A DNA stretch of 64,000 nt. It comes from Flavobacterium fluviale (lineage in GTDB: Bacteria > Bacteroidota > Bacteroidia > Flavobacteriales > Flavobacteriaceae). Positions 56,131-64,000 of this stretch are shown here, in pieces. Position 1 is the stretch's first letter. Each line of letters opens with the position of its first letter. A program made the translations under genes and the position numbers. The notes beneath the pieces were generated by a model that saw only the letters and a program-made list of their open reading frames with translations, made no database searches and was not told where the DNA came from. Location of the stretch: the NCBI RefSeq assembly GCF_003312915.1, contig NZ_CP030261.1, forward strand, positions 2,356,001 to 2,420,000, in the 5' to 3' direction.

Positions 56131-56456
56131 ATTTTTTTTATTGTTTAATCGTTTAACCGTTAGTTGTTTAATCGTTTAAATGTTGGTTTTTTTTGATTAT
56201 GTAAAACGTTTAATCGTTTCTAGTAACTTTGTTTATTCTTTAGAAAGATAGTATTTTTTAACTATTTATCTGATTGCATTTTAGCTGCAAACAAGATGGA
56301 TTTTCAATCATTTGATCGCTAAATAATTAAATGGGTCTTTTGAACTAAATTCAATCACCTGACAGAAATCTCTAGCCAATCTCAAAATTTGCAAATCCTC
56401 AATTCTATCTATTTTATCATCAGAACAGCAAACTCCTGTCTAAAAACAATAAACTT
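56131..56456. repeat. Gene-free stretch between folE and cysS with TTTAATCGTTTAA repeats
   Basis: 326 bp. At 56144-56220 the word gtttaatcgttt occurs three times, with related gtttaaccgtta between. No -7 box of full match was seen for cysS (TATCTTTC on the minus strand at about 56243-56250 has 7 of 8). A possible gene remnant occupies 56308-56439. Confidence 0.6.
56308..56439 (-). pseudogene. Possible gene remnant downstream of folE
   Basis: The minus strand is open for 43 codons after a TAG (56440-56442) and ends in TGA at 56308. The text (DDKIDRIEDLQILRLARDF, then QVIEFSSKDPFNYLAIK) has protein-like composition with amphipathic helices, but there is no ATG; TTG at 56394 is the only plausible start. 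It may be the C-terminal end of a lost gene, or chance. Confidence 0.3.
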
Positions 56457-57128
56457 TTAAAATTGAGTTTCTAATTTAATATAGTCTAAGAATTCTCTCT
56501 TCGTTTGAGGGTCTTTGAATTTTCCACCAAATTCAGAAGTTACAGTGCTGCTTTCGATATCTTTAATTCCGCGTGAATTTACGCAAAGGTGTTTAGCATC
56601 AATAACACACGCAACATCTTCTGTTCCTAAAGCTTTTTGAAGTTCCTGTACAATCTGCATTGTTAAACGCTCTTGAACCTGAGGTCTTTTAGCATAATAT
56701 TCAACAATACGGTTCATTTTAGATAAACCAATAACTCTTCCGCTTGAGATGTAAGCAACATGAGCACGTCCGATAATTGGAAGTAAATGGTGTTCGCAGG
56801 TAGAATAAACGGTAATGTTTTTTTCTACTAACATTTCACCGTATTTGTAATTATTGTCAAAAGTAGAAGCTTTTGGCTGTTTTGCAGGATTAAGACCTCC
56901 AAAAATCTCCTTAACAAACATCTTTGCAACTCGATTTGGAGTTCCTTTAATGCTGTCGTCTGTCAAATCCATTCCAAGAGTTTGTAGAATGTTTTCGACA
57001 TCTTTTTTTATTTTTTCTATTTTTTCATCATCAGTTAAGTCAAAAGCGTCTTCTCTTAAAGGGTTTTTGGCGTTACTGCTGAAATGACTGTCACCTATTT
57101 CGTCTAAAAAATCTTCGTTATTTATCAT
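56457..57128 (-). CDS. folE: GTP cyclohydrolase I
   Basis: A 223-residue FolE converting GTP to dihydroneopterin triphosphate, first step of folate (and tetrahydrobiopterin) synthesis. Zinc ligands in CEHHLLPI (Cys, His) and KHLCVNSRG; GRVIGLSKMNRIVEYYAKRP and QERLTMQI are signatures. The N-terminal 40 residues are an acidic extension. A TATCTTTA (7 of 8) on the minus strand at 57169-57176 may be its -7 element. Confidence 0.97.
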   Translation of the reverse strand: MINNEDFLDEIGDSHFSSNAKNPLREDAFDLTDDEKIEKIKKDVENILQTLGMDLTDDSIKGTPNRVAKMFVKEIFGGLNPAKQPKASTFDNNYKYGEMLVEKNITVYSTCEHHLLPIIGRAHVAYISSGRVIGLSKMNRIVEYYAKRPQVQERLTMQIVQELQKALGTEDVACVIDAKHLCVNSRGIKDIESSTVTSEFGGKFKDPQTKREFLDYIKLETQF

Positions 57129-57275
57129 TAAAAACTACTATTATAATGGGTATATCTTTTTAAGGCGGTAAAGATAATTAATAAATAGGAAACCTTTTCT
57201 ATCGTTTTTACGATTTAATTGTTCCTTTTTGCATATAATTTAAATTAGAGTTCCAAGATCTTGACTTTAAAACAC

Positions 57276-57307
57276 AAAAGACAATAACGAAAGGGTTATT
57301 GTCTTTT
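57276..57307 (-). terminator. Terminator of the aminotransferase gene
   Basis: AAAAGACAATAAC (57276-57288) and GTTATTGTCTTTT (57295-57307), loop GAAAGG; A run on one side and T run on the other, so usable in both directions. 24 bp after the gene end at 57332. Confidence 0.88.
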
Positions 57308-57331
57308 TGAAATTTGTTTTTAAAAACTTGA

Positions 57332-58528
57332 TTATCTGTTGTTATAAACCAATAAAGCTTCTTTTAAAATATTTACGGCAGTAATTAAATCCTGTTTATT
57401 CAATACATAAGCAATTCTTACCTGATTTAATCCCATGCCAGGAGTTGAATAAAAACCTTTGGCAGGAGCAATCATTACAGTTTCGCCGTTTAAATTATAG
57501 CTTTCTAAAAGCCATTGTGCAAAATCGTCAGAATCTTTTATTGGAAGCTCGGCAATACAATAAAAAGCACCTTTAGGTTTTGTTACAATAACTCCGTCGA
57601 TTTTGTTTAATTCGGCAATTAAAGTGTCGCGGCGTTCTTTGTATTCTGCAATTACTTCATCAAAATAACTTTGCGGGGTATCAATCGCAGCTTCGCAGGC
57701 AATCTGTTCAATTGTTGGCGGACTCAAACGTGCTTGCGCAAATTTCATTACGGTTGCTAAAACGTCTTTGTTTTTAGTAACCAGACAACCAATTCTTGCC
57801 CCGCACATACTGTAACGTTTAGAAACAGAATCGACCATAATTACATTTTGCTGTACATCTTCAAGATTCATTACCGAAAAATGTGAATCATTTCCATCGT
57901 ACAAAAATTCACGATAAACTTCATCAGCAATTAAATAGAGGTCGTGTTTTTTGATCAAACCGGCCAATTGTCTAATTTCTTCCTCAGAGTATAAGTATCC
58001 AGTCGGATTTCCTGGGTTACAAATCAGAATGGCTTTTGTTTTTGGTGTTATTAATTTTTCAACTTCGTCTATACTTGGCAGTGCAAAAGCTGTTTCAATA
58101 GTAGAAACAAGTGGTATTACAGTTGCGCTTGTTGATGATGCAAATGCGTGATAATTAGCATAAAAAGGCTCTGGAATGATGATTTCATCTCCAGGGTCTG
58201 TAATTGTGGCCAGCGCAAATAGTAAGGCTTCAGAACCACCAGTAGTAACAATGATGTCTTCTGTATTAACGTTTACATTTTGGCGCTGGTAAAAATGAGC
58301 TAATTTTTTTCTATAGCTTTCATATCCGGCAGACGGACTGTATTCTATAAGAGTTAAATCAATATTTTTTACCGCCTCGATGGCCACTTCCGGTGTCTTG
58401 ATATCCGGTTGGCCAATGTTTAAGTGATACACCTTGTGTCCTTTTTTCTTTGCTAAATCTGCAAAAGGAGCAAGCTTGCGTATCGGAGATTCGGGCATGT
58501 TTCTTCCCTTGTGTGAAATTGTAGGCAT
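57332..58528 (-). CDS. PLP-dependent class I/II aminotransferase
   Basis: A 398-residue fold-type I aminotransferase of the aspartate aminotransferase family: SPSAGYESYRKKLAHFYQ, TTGGSEALLFAL, ICNPGNPTGYLYSEEE, ADEVYREF and the PLP-Lys segment SVSKRYSMCGARIGCLV, then an Arg in QVRIAYVL for the carboxylate. Substrate likely aspartate or an aromatic/branched amino acid. A perfect 12-bp palindrome TGCAAATTTGCA lies at 58547-58558, 18 bp upstream. Confidence 0.92.
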   Translation of the reverse strand: MPTISHKGRNMPESPIRKLAPFADLAKKKGHKVYHLNIGQPDIKTPEVAIEAVKNIDLTLIEYSPSAGYESYRKKLAHFYQRQNVNVNTEDIIVTTGGSEALLFALATITDPGDEIIIPEPFYANYHAFASSTSATVIPLVSTIETAFALPSIDEVEKLITPKTKAILICNPGNPTGYLYSEEEIRQLAGLIKKHDLYLIADEVYREFLYDGNDSHFSVMNLEDVQQNVIMVDSVSKRYSMCGARIGCLVTKNKDVLATVMKFAQARLSPPTIEQIACEAAIDTPQSYFDEVIAEYKERRDTLIAELNKIDGVIVTKPKGAFYCIAELPIKDSDDFAQWLLESYNLNGETVMIAPAKGFYSTPGMGLNQVRIAYVLNKQDLITAVNILKEALLVYNNR

Positions 58529-58651
58529 GAGTATAAATTATTGAAGTGCAAATTTGCATTTTTTTTTCGAATTTAACGTAAACAATACGAGTACTTGGAG
58601 AAATGTAACAATTATAGATATATTTAGTAATTTTATAATAAAAAATTGTCA

Positions 58652-59977
58652 ATGAAAAAATATACGATATTGTTTTTTGGGTTATTCTTACCTTTTTTGC
58701 TTTTCAGCCAAGGCGGTTTTTTTTTACAAAACAATTCTTCTAAGGCTGTAATACCTTTTAAGTTAATTAATAATCTTGTATTTATTCCGATAAAAGTAAA
58801 CGGAATCGAACTTAACTTTCTACTAGATTCAGGAGTTGAAGAAACTATTTTGTTTAGTATGGAAGACAAGCAGGAAGTTAGTTTTAATAATATTGAAAAA
58901 ATTAAACTTCGTGGACTGGGAAGCGAAGACGAGATTGAAGGACTAAAATCTACTAAAAATATATTGGAAACTCATGGTTTAAAGTCCAGTGATCATATGG
59001 TATTTATTATTTTGGATCAAAGTTTTAATTTGTCTTCTCATATAGGAATTCCTGTAAATGGAATTATCGGTCATAAATTCTTTAGAAACAATTTTGTTGA
59101 AATTAATTATCAGAAAAAGAAAATTATAGTTCACGCAAGATCTGATAAGTTTCAGGAGAAATTAAACAACAAATATAAAATGATCCCTATAACTATAGAA
59201 AGATCAAAACCTTATTTGGTAACCACTGCCACGGTTAATAATGTTGAAATTCCGGCCAAACTTTTAATAGATGTTGGAAATAGTGACGCCTTTTGGATAT
59301 TCGAAAATAACAGTATTAAGCTTCCATCTAAAAATTTTCCTGATTTTCTTGGAAAGGGATTTAGCGGCGATATCGAAGGCCACCGGGCTAAAATAGACAA
59401 GTTTGCTATTGACGAGTTTGAATTTAAAAAGCCTATTGTTTCTTTTCCAGATTCAATATCTATTCGTAACGTGAAGATGGTTCCAGGACGTATTGGTTCG
59501 ATTGGAGGTGAAATTCTTAAAAGATTTAATGTAGTTTTTGACTATACAGATAAAAAAATGTATTTGAAGAAAAACGCTAAATACTCAGAACCTTTCACCT
59601 ATAATAAAAGTGGAATTACGGTTCAGCATCACGGACTACAGTGGGTGCAGGAAACTGTGCGTTTAGAAATGGTACGTGTTTCTACTACGGTTGAAGATTT
59701 GCAGGATAAGAATAAAAACAATAACGATTTCAGATACAAATTTGCCCTTAAACCTATTTACGAAATTGTGAATGTCCGTAAAAATTCTGCAGCAGAAAAA
59801 AGCGGATTGATGAAAGGTGATATAATTGTAAGTATCAACAGAACTCAGCCGTACAGATATACACTGCAGCAGATTAATAATCTTTTAAAATCTGAAGAGG
59901 ATGTTTGGATAACCCTTGAAGTAGAGCGAAATAGCGTTGTACTAAAATTTAGGTTTAAACTTGAAGATGAGCTCTAA
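58652..59977 (+). CDS. Exported retropepsin-like aspartic protease with PDZ domain
   Basis: A 441-residue exported protein (signal peptide ending LFSQG; start ATG 58652 preferred to TTG 58646). Two halves of an aspartic-protease-like fold: FLLDSGVEETILF (DSG) near residue 50 and KLLIDVGNSDAFWIF (DVG) near residue 205. The C-terminal 110 residues form a PDZ domain (YEIVNVRKNSAAEKSGLMKG and DIIVSINRTQP). Two D[ST]G are usual in a pepsin pair; the second is DVG here, so peptidase activity is uncertain. Confidence 0.82.
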   Translation: MKKYTILFFGLFLPFLLFSQGGFFLQNNSSKAVIPFKLINNLVFIPIKVNGIELNFLLDSGVEETILFSMEDKQEVSFNNIEKIKLRGLGSEDEIEGLKSTKNILETHGLKSSDHMVFIILDQSFNLSSHIGIPVNGIIGHKFFRNNFVEINYQKKKIIVHARSDKFQEKLNNKYKMIPITIERSKPYLVTTATVNNVEIPAKLLIDVGNSDAFWIFENNSIKLPSKNFPDFLGKGFSGDIEGHRAKIDKFAIDEFEFKKPIVSFPDSISIRNVKMVPGRIGSIGGEILKRFNVVFDYTDKKMYLKKNAKYSEPFTYNKSGITVQHHGLQWVQETVRLEMVRVSTTVEDLQDKNKNNNDFRYKFALKPIYEIVNVRKNSAAEKSGLMKGDIIVSINRTQPYRYTLQQINNLLKSEEDVWITLEVERNSVVLKFRFKLEDEL

Positions 59978-60119
59978 AAATAAATATTAAATTTTTTTAA
60001 GTAACTAAAATAAGAGGATGCCAATTATTTGTAAATAATTTTTGAATATTTTCGAAAAACGTTTTCAAAAAGTAGTTTTTTACTTAGATATTTTACTATG
60101 TTTAACAAAAATTTAATCT

Positions 60120-62747
60120 ATGGTCAAAAACTACATTAATTTCTTACAATTTTTATTTGTTTTTATTTTCTTGCTGGTTTTTCCAACAATAACCTCTGCA
60201 CAATGTGCAGGTTCTGATGCGCAATTAGATTTGTGTACTACTATTTCAGATCCTGCAAATCAGCGCATTTCTTTGTTTTCCTTATTAGGAAATTCTCCAG
60301 TTCCGGGAGGGACATGGACAGCTAATACAAACCCACGTGGACTAGATGCGGTCAATGGAGTTTTAAATGCACACCTTATAAGTCAAGGAGGTACTTATGT
60401 TTATACCTATACGGCTCCAAGTACGGCAGGTTGTGTAAATAATACTGCAAGAGTAACCATAAGGATAGGTGCATACGCCGGTGTACCAGCTCCCTACGCA
60501 ACGGTATGCAGCGACGAAAATTTTTTCAATCTTTTTACCGCTTTCAACGGTACTGTTATGGCGCCGCATACGAATGGAGTTTGGACGGATAGCGATGGAA
60601 AACCTTTACCAGAATCTTCTATTCCAATTAGAGAGAAAAATGGCGTCTACCAATATACCTACACCGTTCCAGCTGTACTGGCTTGTTCTACTGCTTCGCC
60701 TTCTTCAACAGTAATTGTAACAGTAGTGAAGGCACCGAAAGAAGGAAGACCTGACGACTTATTAATTTGTGCCGATACGGAGATCTCACAATATACAGAT
60801 TTAGATCTACATACCAGACTTACAGACGAAGACAGTGGTGGAGAATGGAGTGGTCCAGGACTTACTTCTACTACCGATCATAATGTGAATTTGGAGGAAT
60901 TATACAATGCACGCGGCCCAGGAGAATATCAGTATGAATATAAAGTATATGCTTCTCCAAATAATAAAGTTTGTCCCGACAAAACGGCAACAATTAGTAT
61001 TACGATAGAAAAACGTCTGGATTTTACAGGAGCAAAAATTGATGTCATTAAGGATATTTGCGAACCCGAAATTCCAAGAGCAGTTTATTCTGCAACAATA
61101 ACACAAGGGGCTCAAGCTATTCCTAACGGACAGTATGAAGTTACTTTTAATGTGTCAGGACCAAATGCAGGAACTCAAAGAATTATTTCAAGTTTTGTAA
61201 ATGGAGTTCTTAATTTTCCAGTTTCGCCTTCTTATTTTAGAGAAGTTGGAAAATTTACACTTACCATTACCAATATAGTATCAACGGCAAGCAGAAGAGC
61301 CTGCGCAAATATTATTGATAATCTATCTGATGTTCTTGAAATACATCCAATTCCACGGTTAGATGGTGCAGTACTGAATTTTGACCCAACATGTCAGAAT
61401 AAAGATGCCCAAGCTTATTTAACAAATGCAGTTTTATTGCCAGATGGTAATTATAACATTGTATACAATGTTACAGGCGATAATTTTGCGTTAGGGCAGA
61501 TTCAGAATATAACTGTAGCTGGCGGTGAATCAAATTTTATAATTCCTGGAAACTTAAATCTAAATAGCGGTGCCTCATCTATAGTTATAACTAATATTAC
61601 CAATACGGTTACAGGCTGTACCAATACAGCAAATGGAAGAGGAAATCTAATTATCAATCCGCTTCCAAATGCAGCTTCAGTTGCTGTTGCAGTAAATGAT
61701 CGCTGTTTAAATGATCCAGTTTCAGCAGTGGTTTCTGGTTTAGGAAATCTTACAGATGTTACAATAAATTACGTTTTTCTTGGAGATAATGTTGCTTCAG
61801 AAACAATTATTCTGAAACCTGTTAATGGAAGAGCAGAATTTCAAATTCCTGCAGCTTTACTTTTAAATACAGGTTCGACAATTATTTCATTGACAAATTT
61901 AAAGAACAATATCACAGGCTGTGATGTTAACTTAAATAATGTCTTAGACAGTTTTATTATACATCCAATACCAGTTCCGCCCGCTGTAAATCCGCAGTCT
62001 TTTTGTAAAGTTGATGAGGCTTCAGTGGCTAATTTAGTTCCAAACGGGAATCAATATAAATGGTACAATTCGCCAACATCGACGACACCATTGGCTGGTA
62101 CATTGGTTTTAGAATCTGGCAATTATTATGTAAGAGAAACATCTCCTGCAGGCTGTACTTCAGAAGCGGCCACAGTTGTAGTTACGATAGAAGATTCGCC
62201 GGCGCCGGTATTAAATTCAGATGGACAAAATTTCTGCGGATTAAATAATCCAACCATTGCAGATTTATCCAATAATACCAATATTCCTTCTACTGTAGTT
62301 TGGTATGATGCTCCCGATAATGGAAATTTATTATCTGGAACAACTCCTCTAATAGAACAAGGAAGATATTATGGATTTAATTTTCCAAGCGCAGATTGCT
62401 TCTCTTCAGAATATATTGAAGTCACAGTAACATTAACAGCGTGTGATAATGTACCAAATACCTTTTTTGTTCCCGACGGATTTTCTCCAAATGGTGATGG
62501 AACAAACGACTCATTTGTGATAAAAGATATTGAATTTTTATACCCAAATTATACACTTGAAATTTATAATAGATACGGAAACGGAATGTATAAAGGAGAC
62601 AAGAATAAACCAGCCTGGGATGGAATGAACTATGAAAAGAGCGGTATCGCCGGCGGAGTAGCACCAAACGGAGTTTATTTTTATGTGCTTCATTTTAATA
62701 AAGATAATAAACCGCCGCAGCAAGGCCGTCTTTATTTAAATCGATAA
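60120..62747 (+). CDS. T9SS cargo with type B (gliding-motility-type) sorting domain
   Basis: An 875-residue secreted protein. Signal peptide (ends ITSAQ), then PKD/Ig-like repeats; at least three similar modules between residues 300 and 650 end in segments like ITNITNTVTGC and LTNLKNNITGC. The C terminus is the CHU_C type B sorting domain, with VPDGFSPNGDGTND and GGVAPNGVYFYVLHF, directing export by the type IX secretion system to the cell surface. The gene is followed by porP/sprF and an OmpA-type gene, the usual partner set for type B cargo. Confidence 0.9.
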   Translation: MVKNYINFLQFLFVFIFLLVFPTITSAQCAGSDAQLDLCTTISDPANQRISLFSLLGNSPVPGGTWTANTNPRGLDAVNGVLNAHLISQGGTYVYTYTAPSTAGCVNNTARVTIRIGAYAGVPAPYATVCSDENFFNLFTAFNGTVMAPHTNGVWTDSDGKPLPESSIPIREKNGVYQYTYTVPAVLACSTASPSSTVIVTVVKAPKEGRPDDLLICADTEISQYTDLDLHTRLTDEDSGGEWSGPGLTSTTDHNVNLEELYNARGPGEYQYEYKVYASPNNKVCPDKTATISITIEKRLDFTGAKIDVIKDICEPEIPRAVYSATITQGAQAIPNGQYEVTFNVSGPNAGTQRIISSFVNGVLNFPVSPSYFREVGKFTLTITNIVSTASRRACANIIDNLSDVLEIHPIPRLDGAVLNFDPTCQNKDAQAYLTNAVLLPDGNYNIVYNVTGDNFALGQIQNITVAGGESNFIIPGNLNLNSGASSIVITNITNTVTGCTNTANGRGNLIINPLPNAASVAVAVNDRCLNDPVSAVVSGLGNLTDVTINYVFLGDNVASETIILKPVNGRAEFQIPAALLLNTGSTIISLTNLKNNITGCDVNLNNVLDSFIIHPIPVPPAVNPQSFCKVDEASVANLVPNGNQYKWYNSPTSTTPLAGTLVLESGNYYVRETSPAGCTSEAATVVVTIEDSPAPVLNSDGQNFCGLNNPTIADLSNNTNIPSTVVWYDAPDNGNLLSGTTPLIEQGRYYGFNFPSADCFSSEYIEVTVTLTACDNVPNTFFVPDGFSPNGDGTNDSFVIKDIEFLYPNYTLEIYNRYGNGMYKGDKNKPAWDGMNYEKSGIAGGVAPNGVYFYVLHFNKDNKPPQQGRLYLNR

Positions 62748-62779
62748 ATCTCTTTTTATATTTCTAATATAATTTTCAA

Positions 62780-63706
62780 ATGAAAAAAATACTACTCTTA
62801 ATAAATTTCCTTTTCTATTTATCAGCTTCTGCACAGCAGGATCCAGAATACACACATTATATGTATAATATGAGTGTCGTAAATCCCGCGTACGCAACAG
62901 GAGTTCCTGCAATGATGAATTTCGGAGGATTGTACAGAACACAATGGGTCGGTGCAGTTGGAGCCCCAAAAACATTTACATTTTTTGGACACACTGCTAT
63001 AACAGATAAAATAGAAGCAGGAATCTCGTTCATCTCAGATGATATTGGAGACGGTGCCAAAAAAGAAAATAATGTCTATGCCGATTTTGCGTATGTCTTA
63101 AAATTAGGCGGACAAAACAAACTTTCATTAGGTTTAAAAGCTGGATTTTCATCTATGCAAAGCAATTTTAACGGTTTTCGTTTCACAGATCCGCAGACTG
63201 ATTTTGCTTTTTCAGAGAATATAAATGCAACTAAACCAAATATTGGAGTTGGAGCTTATTATTTTAGAGACAATCTGTATGTTGGATTATCTGTTCCTAA
63301 TTTGCTCAAATCTAAATATATCGAAGAAAAATCAGGAGTAAATGCTTTTGGTTCAGAAGAAATACATACTTTTTTAACGGCAGGTTATGTTTTTCAGCTT
63401 AATGATATGTTGAAATTAAAGCCCGCATTTATGTCCAAATTTGTCAAAGGAGGTCCAATAACTTTAGATGTTACCGCAAATGTTTTGTACAACGAAAAGT
63501 TTGAATTTGGAGCTGCTTATAGAATAGATGATTCGGTAAGTGCAATGTTTAATATCAATGTTACACCTACACTTAGAGTTGGTTATGCTTACGATTATAC
63601 AGTTACAAACTTTGGCCAGTTTAACTCTGGAACGCATGAAATTATGCTGTTATTCGATTTAGATTTACTAGGAAAAGGATTTGATAAATCACCAAGATTC
63701 TTTTAA
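62780..63706 (+). CDS. PorP/SprF-family T9SS outer-membrane protein
   Basis: A 308-residue outer-membrane barrel of the PorP/SprF family: signal peptide SASAQ, then DPEYTHYMYNMSVVNPAYAT, the family opening, and GLYRTQWVGAVGAPKT. SprF-type proteins are needed for export or surface attachment of the type B cargo encoded beside them; the upstream 875-residue protein is the expected client. Spacing 32 bp. Confidence 0.95.
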   Translation: MKKILLLINFLFYLSASAQQDPEYTHYMYNMSVVNPAYATGVPAMMNFGGLYRTQWVGAVGAPKTFTFFGHTAITDKIEAGISFISDDIGDGAKKENNVYADFAYVLKLGGQNKLSLGLKAGFSSMQSNFNGFRFTDPQTDFAFSENINATKPNIGVGAYYFRDNLYVGLSVPNLLKSKYIEEKSGVNAFGSEEIHTFLTAGYVFQLNDMLKLKPAFMSKFVKGGPITLDVTANVLYNEKFEFGAAYRIDDSVSAMFNINVTPTLRVGYAYDYTVTNFGQFNSGTHEIMLLFDLDLLGKGFDKSPRFF

Positions 63707-63707
63707 A

Positions 63708-64000
63708 ATGAAAAATATGAAAAAACTACTCGTTATTATATTCGTATTTTCTATACAGTTTATAAAGGCACAAGATCTGGAATTGGCAAGAGCAAAACGA
63801 TTTTTTGACAAAACGTATTACAGCGAAGCCATTGTTTTATACCAAAAATTAGCAGACGATAAACCTTCGCAAGAAGTAATAAAAAATCTAGCCGATTCTT
63901 ATTTTTATACCAACGACTTGGTTAAAGCGCAGCGTTATTACCGCCTTTTAATCAATAATTACAGTAATAATTTAGATAGAGCTTATTATTTTAAATACGC
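63708..64000 (+). CDS. OmpA/TPR-type T9SS-associated protein, N-terminal part
   Basis: The first 97 codons of an exported protein: signal peptide ending FIKAQ and then TPR-like text ARAKRFFDKTYYSEAIVLYQ and NLADSYFYTNDLVKAQRYY. In this gene order the full protein is usually an OmpA-family lipoprotein-like protein with TPR, PD40 and OmpA domains; only the TPR part is visible. Start ATG at 63708 (next in-frame ATG 63717), 1 bp after the porP stop, so co-transcribed. Continues beyond the window. Confidence 0.8.
   Translation, partial: MKNMKKLLVIIFVFSIQFIKAQDLELARAKRFFDKTYYSEAIVLYQKLADDKPSQEVIKNLADSYFYTNDLVKAQRYYRLLINNYSNNLDRAYYFKY

Noticed and set aside
58359..58652. 97-codon minus-strand ORF over the aminotransferase start
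   Set aside because: Overlaps the aminotransferase coding region in another frame and has no family features.

Overview
The window is a low-G+C (about one third) chromosomal segment from a Flavobacterium-like member of the Bacteroidota. Evidence: many -7 elements of the TAnnTTTG type, no Shine-Dalgarno sequences, a type IX secretion cargo with a gliding-motility-type C-terminal domain beside porP/sprF, and core genes that read like Flavobacterium johnsoniae relatives (recognition by eye, no search run). I see no rRNA, tRNA, CRISPR array, complete insertion sequence or prophage. About 57 genes are supported.

Layout. 1-2.9 kb: end of pyrD, DUF3307 plus satD, and divergent mvaB; between satD and mvaB lies a perfectly regular array of eight alternating hexamer half-sites. 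2.9-6.6 kb: a lipoprotein/DUF5723 pair and guaB. 6.6-8.8 kb: a zinc-ribbon/HhH protein, a Tet(X)-like flavin monooxygenase and its TetR regulator with a long dyad. 9-16.8 kb: L,D-transpeptidase, hydrolase, nudK-like, purA, fur, spoT-type ppGpp enzyme, SpoU methyltransferase. 16.9-24.4 kb: a phosphodiesterase, then DUF58-MoxR-DUF4350-DUF4129-SpoIIM with divergent RDD. 24.5-26.4 kb: two small-family genes and a TRIC-like channel.

26.4-34.2 kb is a compact surface-polysaccharide block: acetyltransferase, sugar aminotransferase, flippase, four glycosyltransferases and an FdtA/QdtA-type ketoisomerase, pointing to a 3-acylamino-3,6-dideoxyhexose. 34.2-41.9 kb: ftsE, a 1004-residue TPR protein, a PhzF-like gene, an outer-membrane barrel and a Gre-like gene. 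42.3-46 kb: two asparagine-synthetase-like genes in tandem; the second has lost Cys2, the glutamine-binding Arg and Asn, and the Thr-Thr of the synthetase site. 46.4-52.6 kb: gyrB, mdh, secDF. 52.6-58.5 kb: a lipid A deacylase gene broken by one missing base, then lgt, yidD, cysS, folE and an aminotransferase on the minus strand. 58.6-64 kb: a protease/PDZ protein and a T9SS cargo-porP-OmpA-type operon cut by the window end.

The items most worth following are the 1808-1911 operator array, the degenerate asparagine synthetase paralogue, the Tet(X)-like/TetR pair, the mirror-image divergent promoter at 30892-30908, the split lipid A deacylase and a short leader ORF before secDF. Intergenic spaces hold several families of short degenerate repeats, including one hairpin element present twice.
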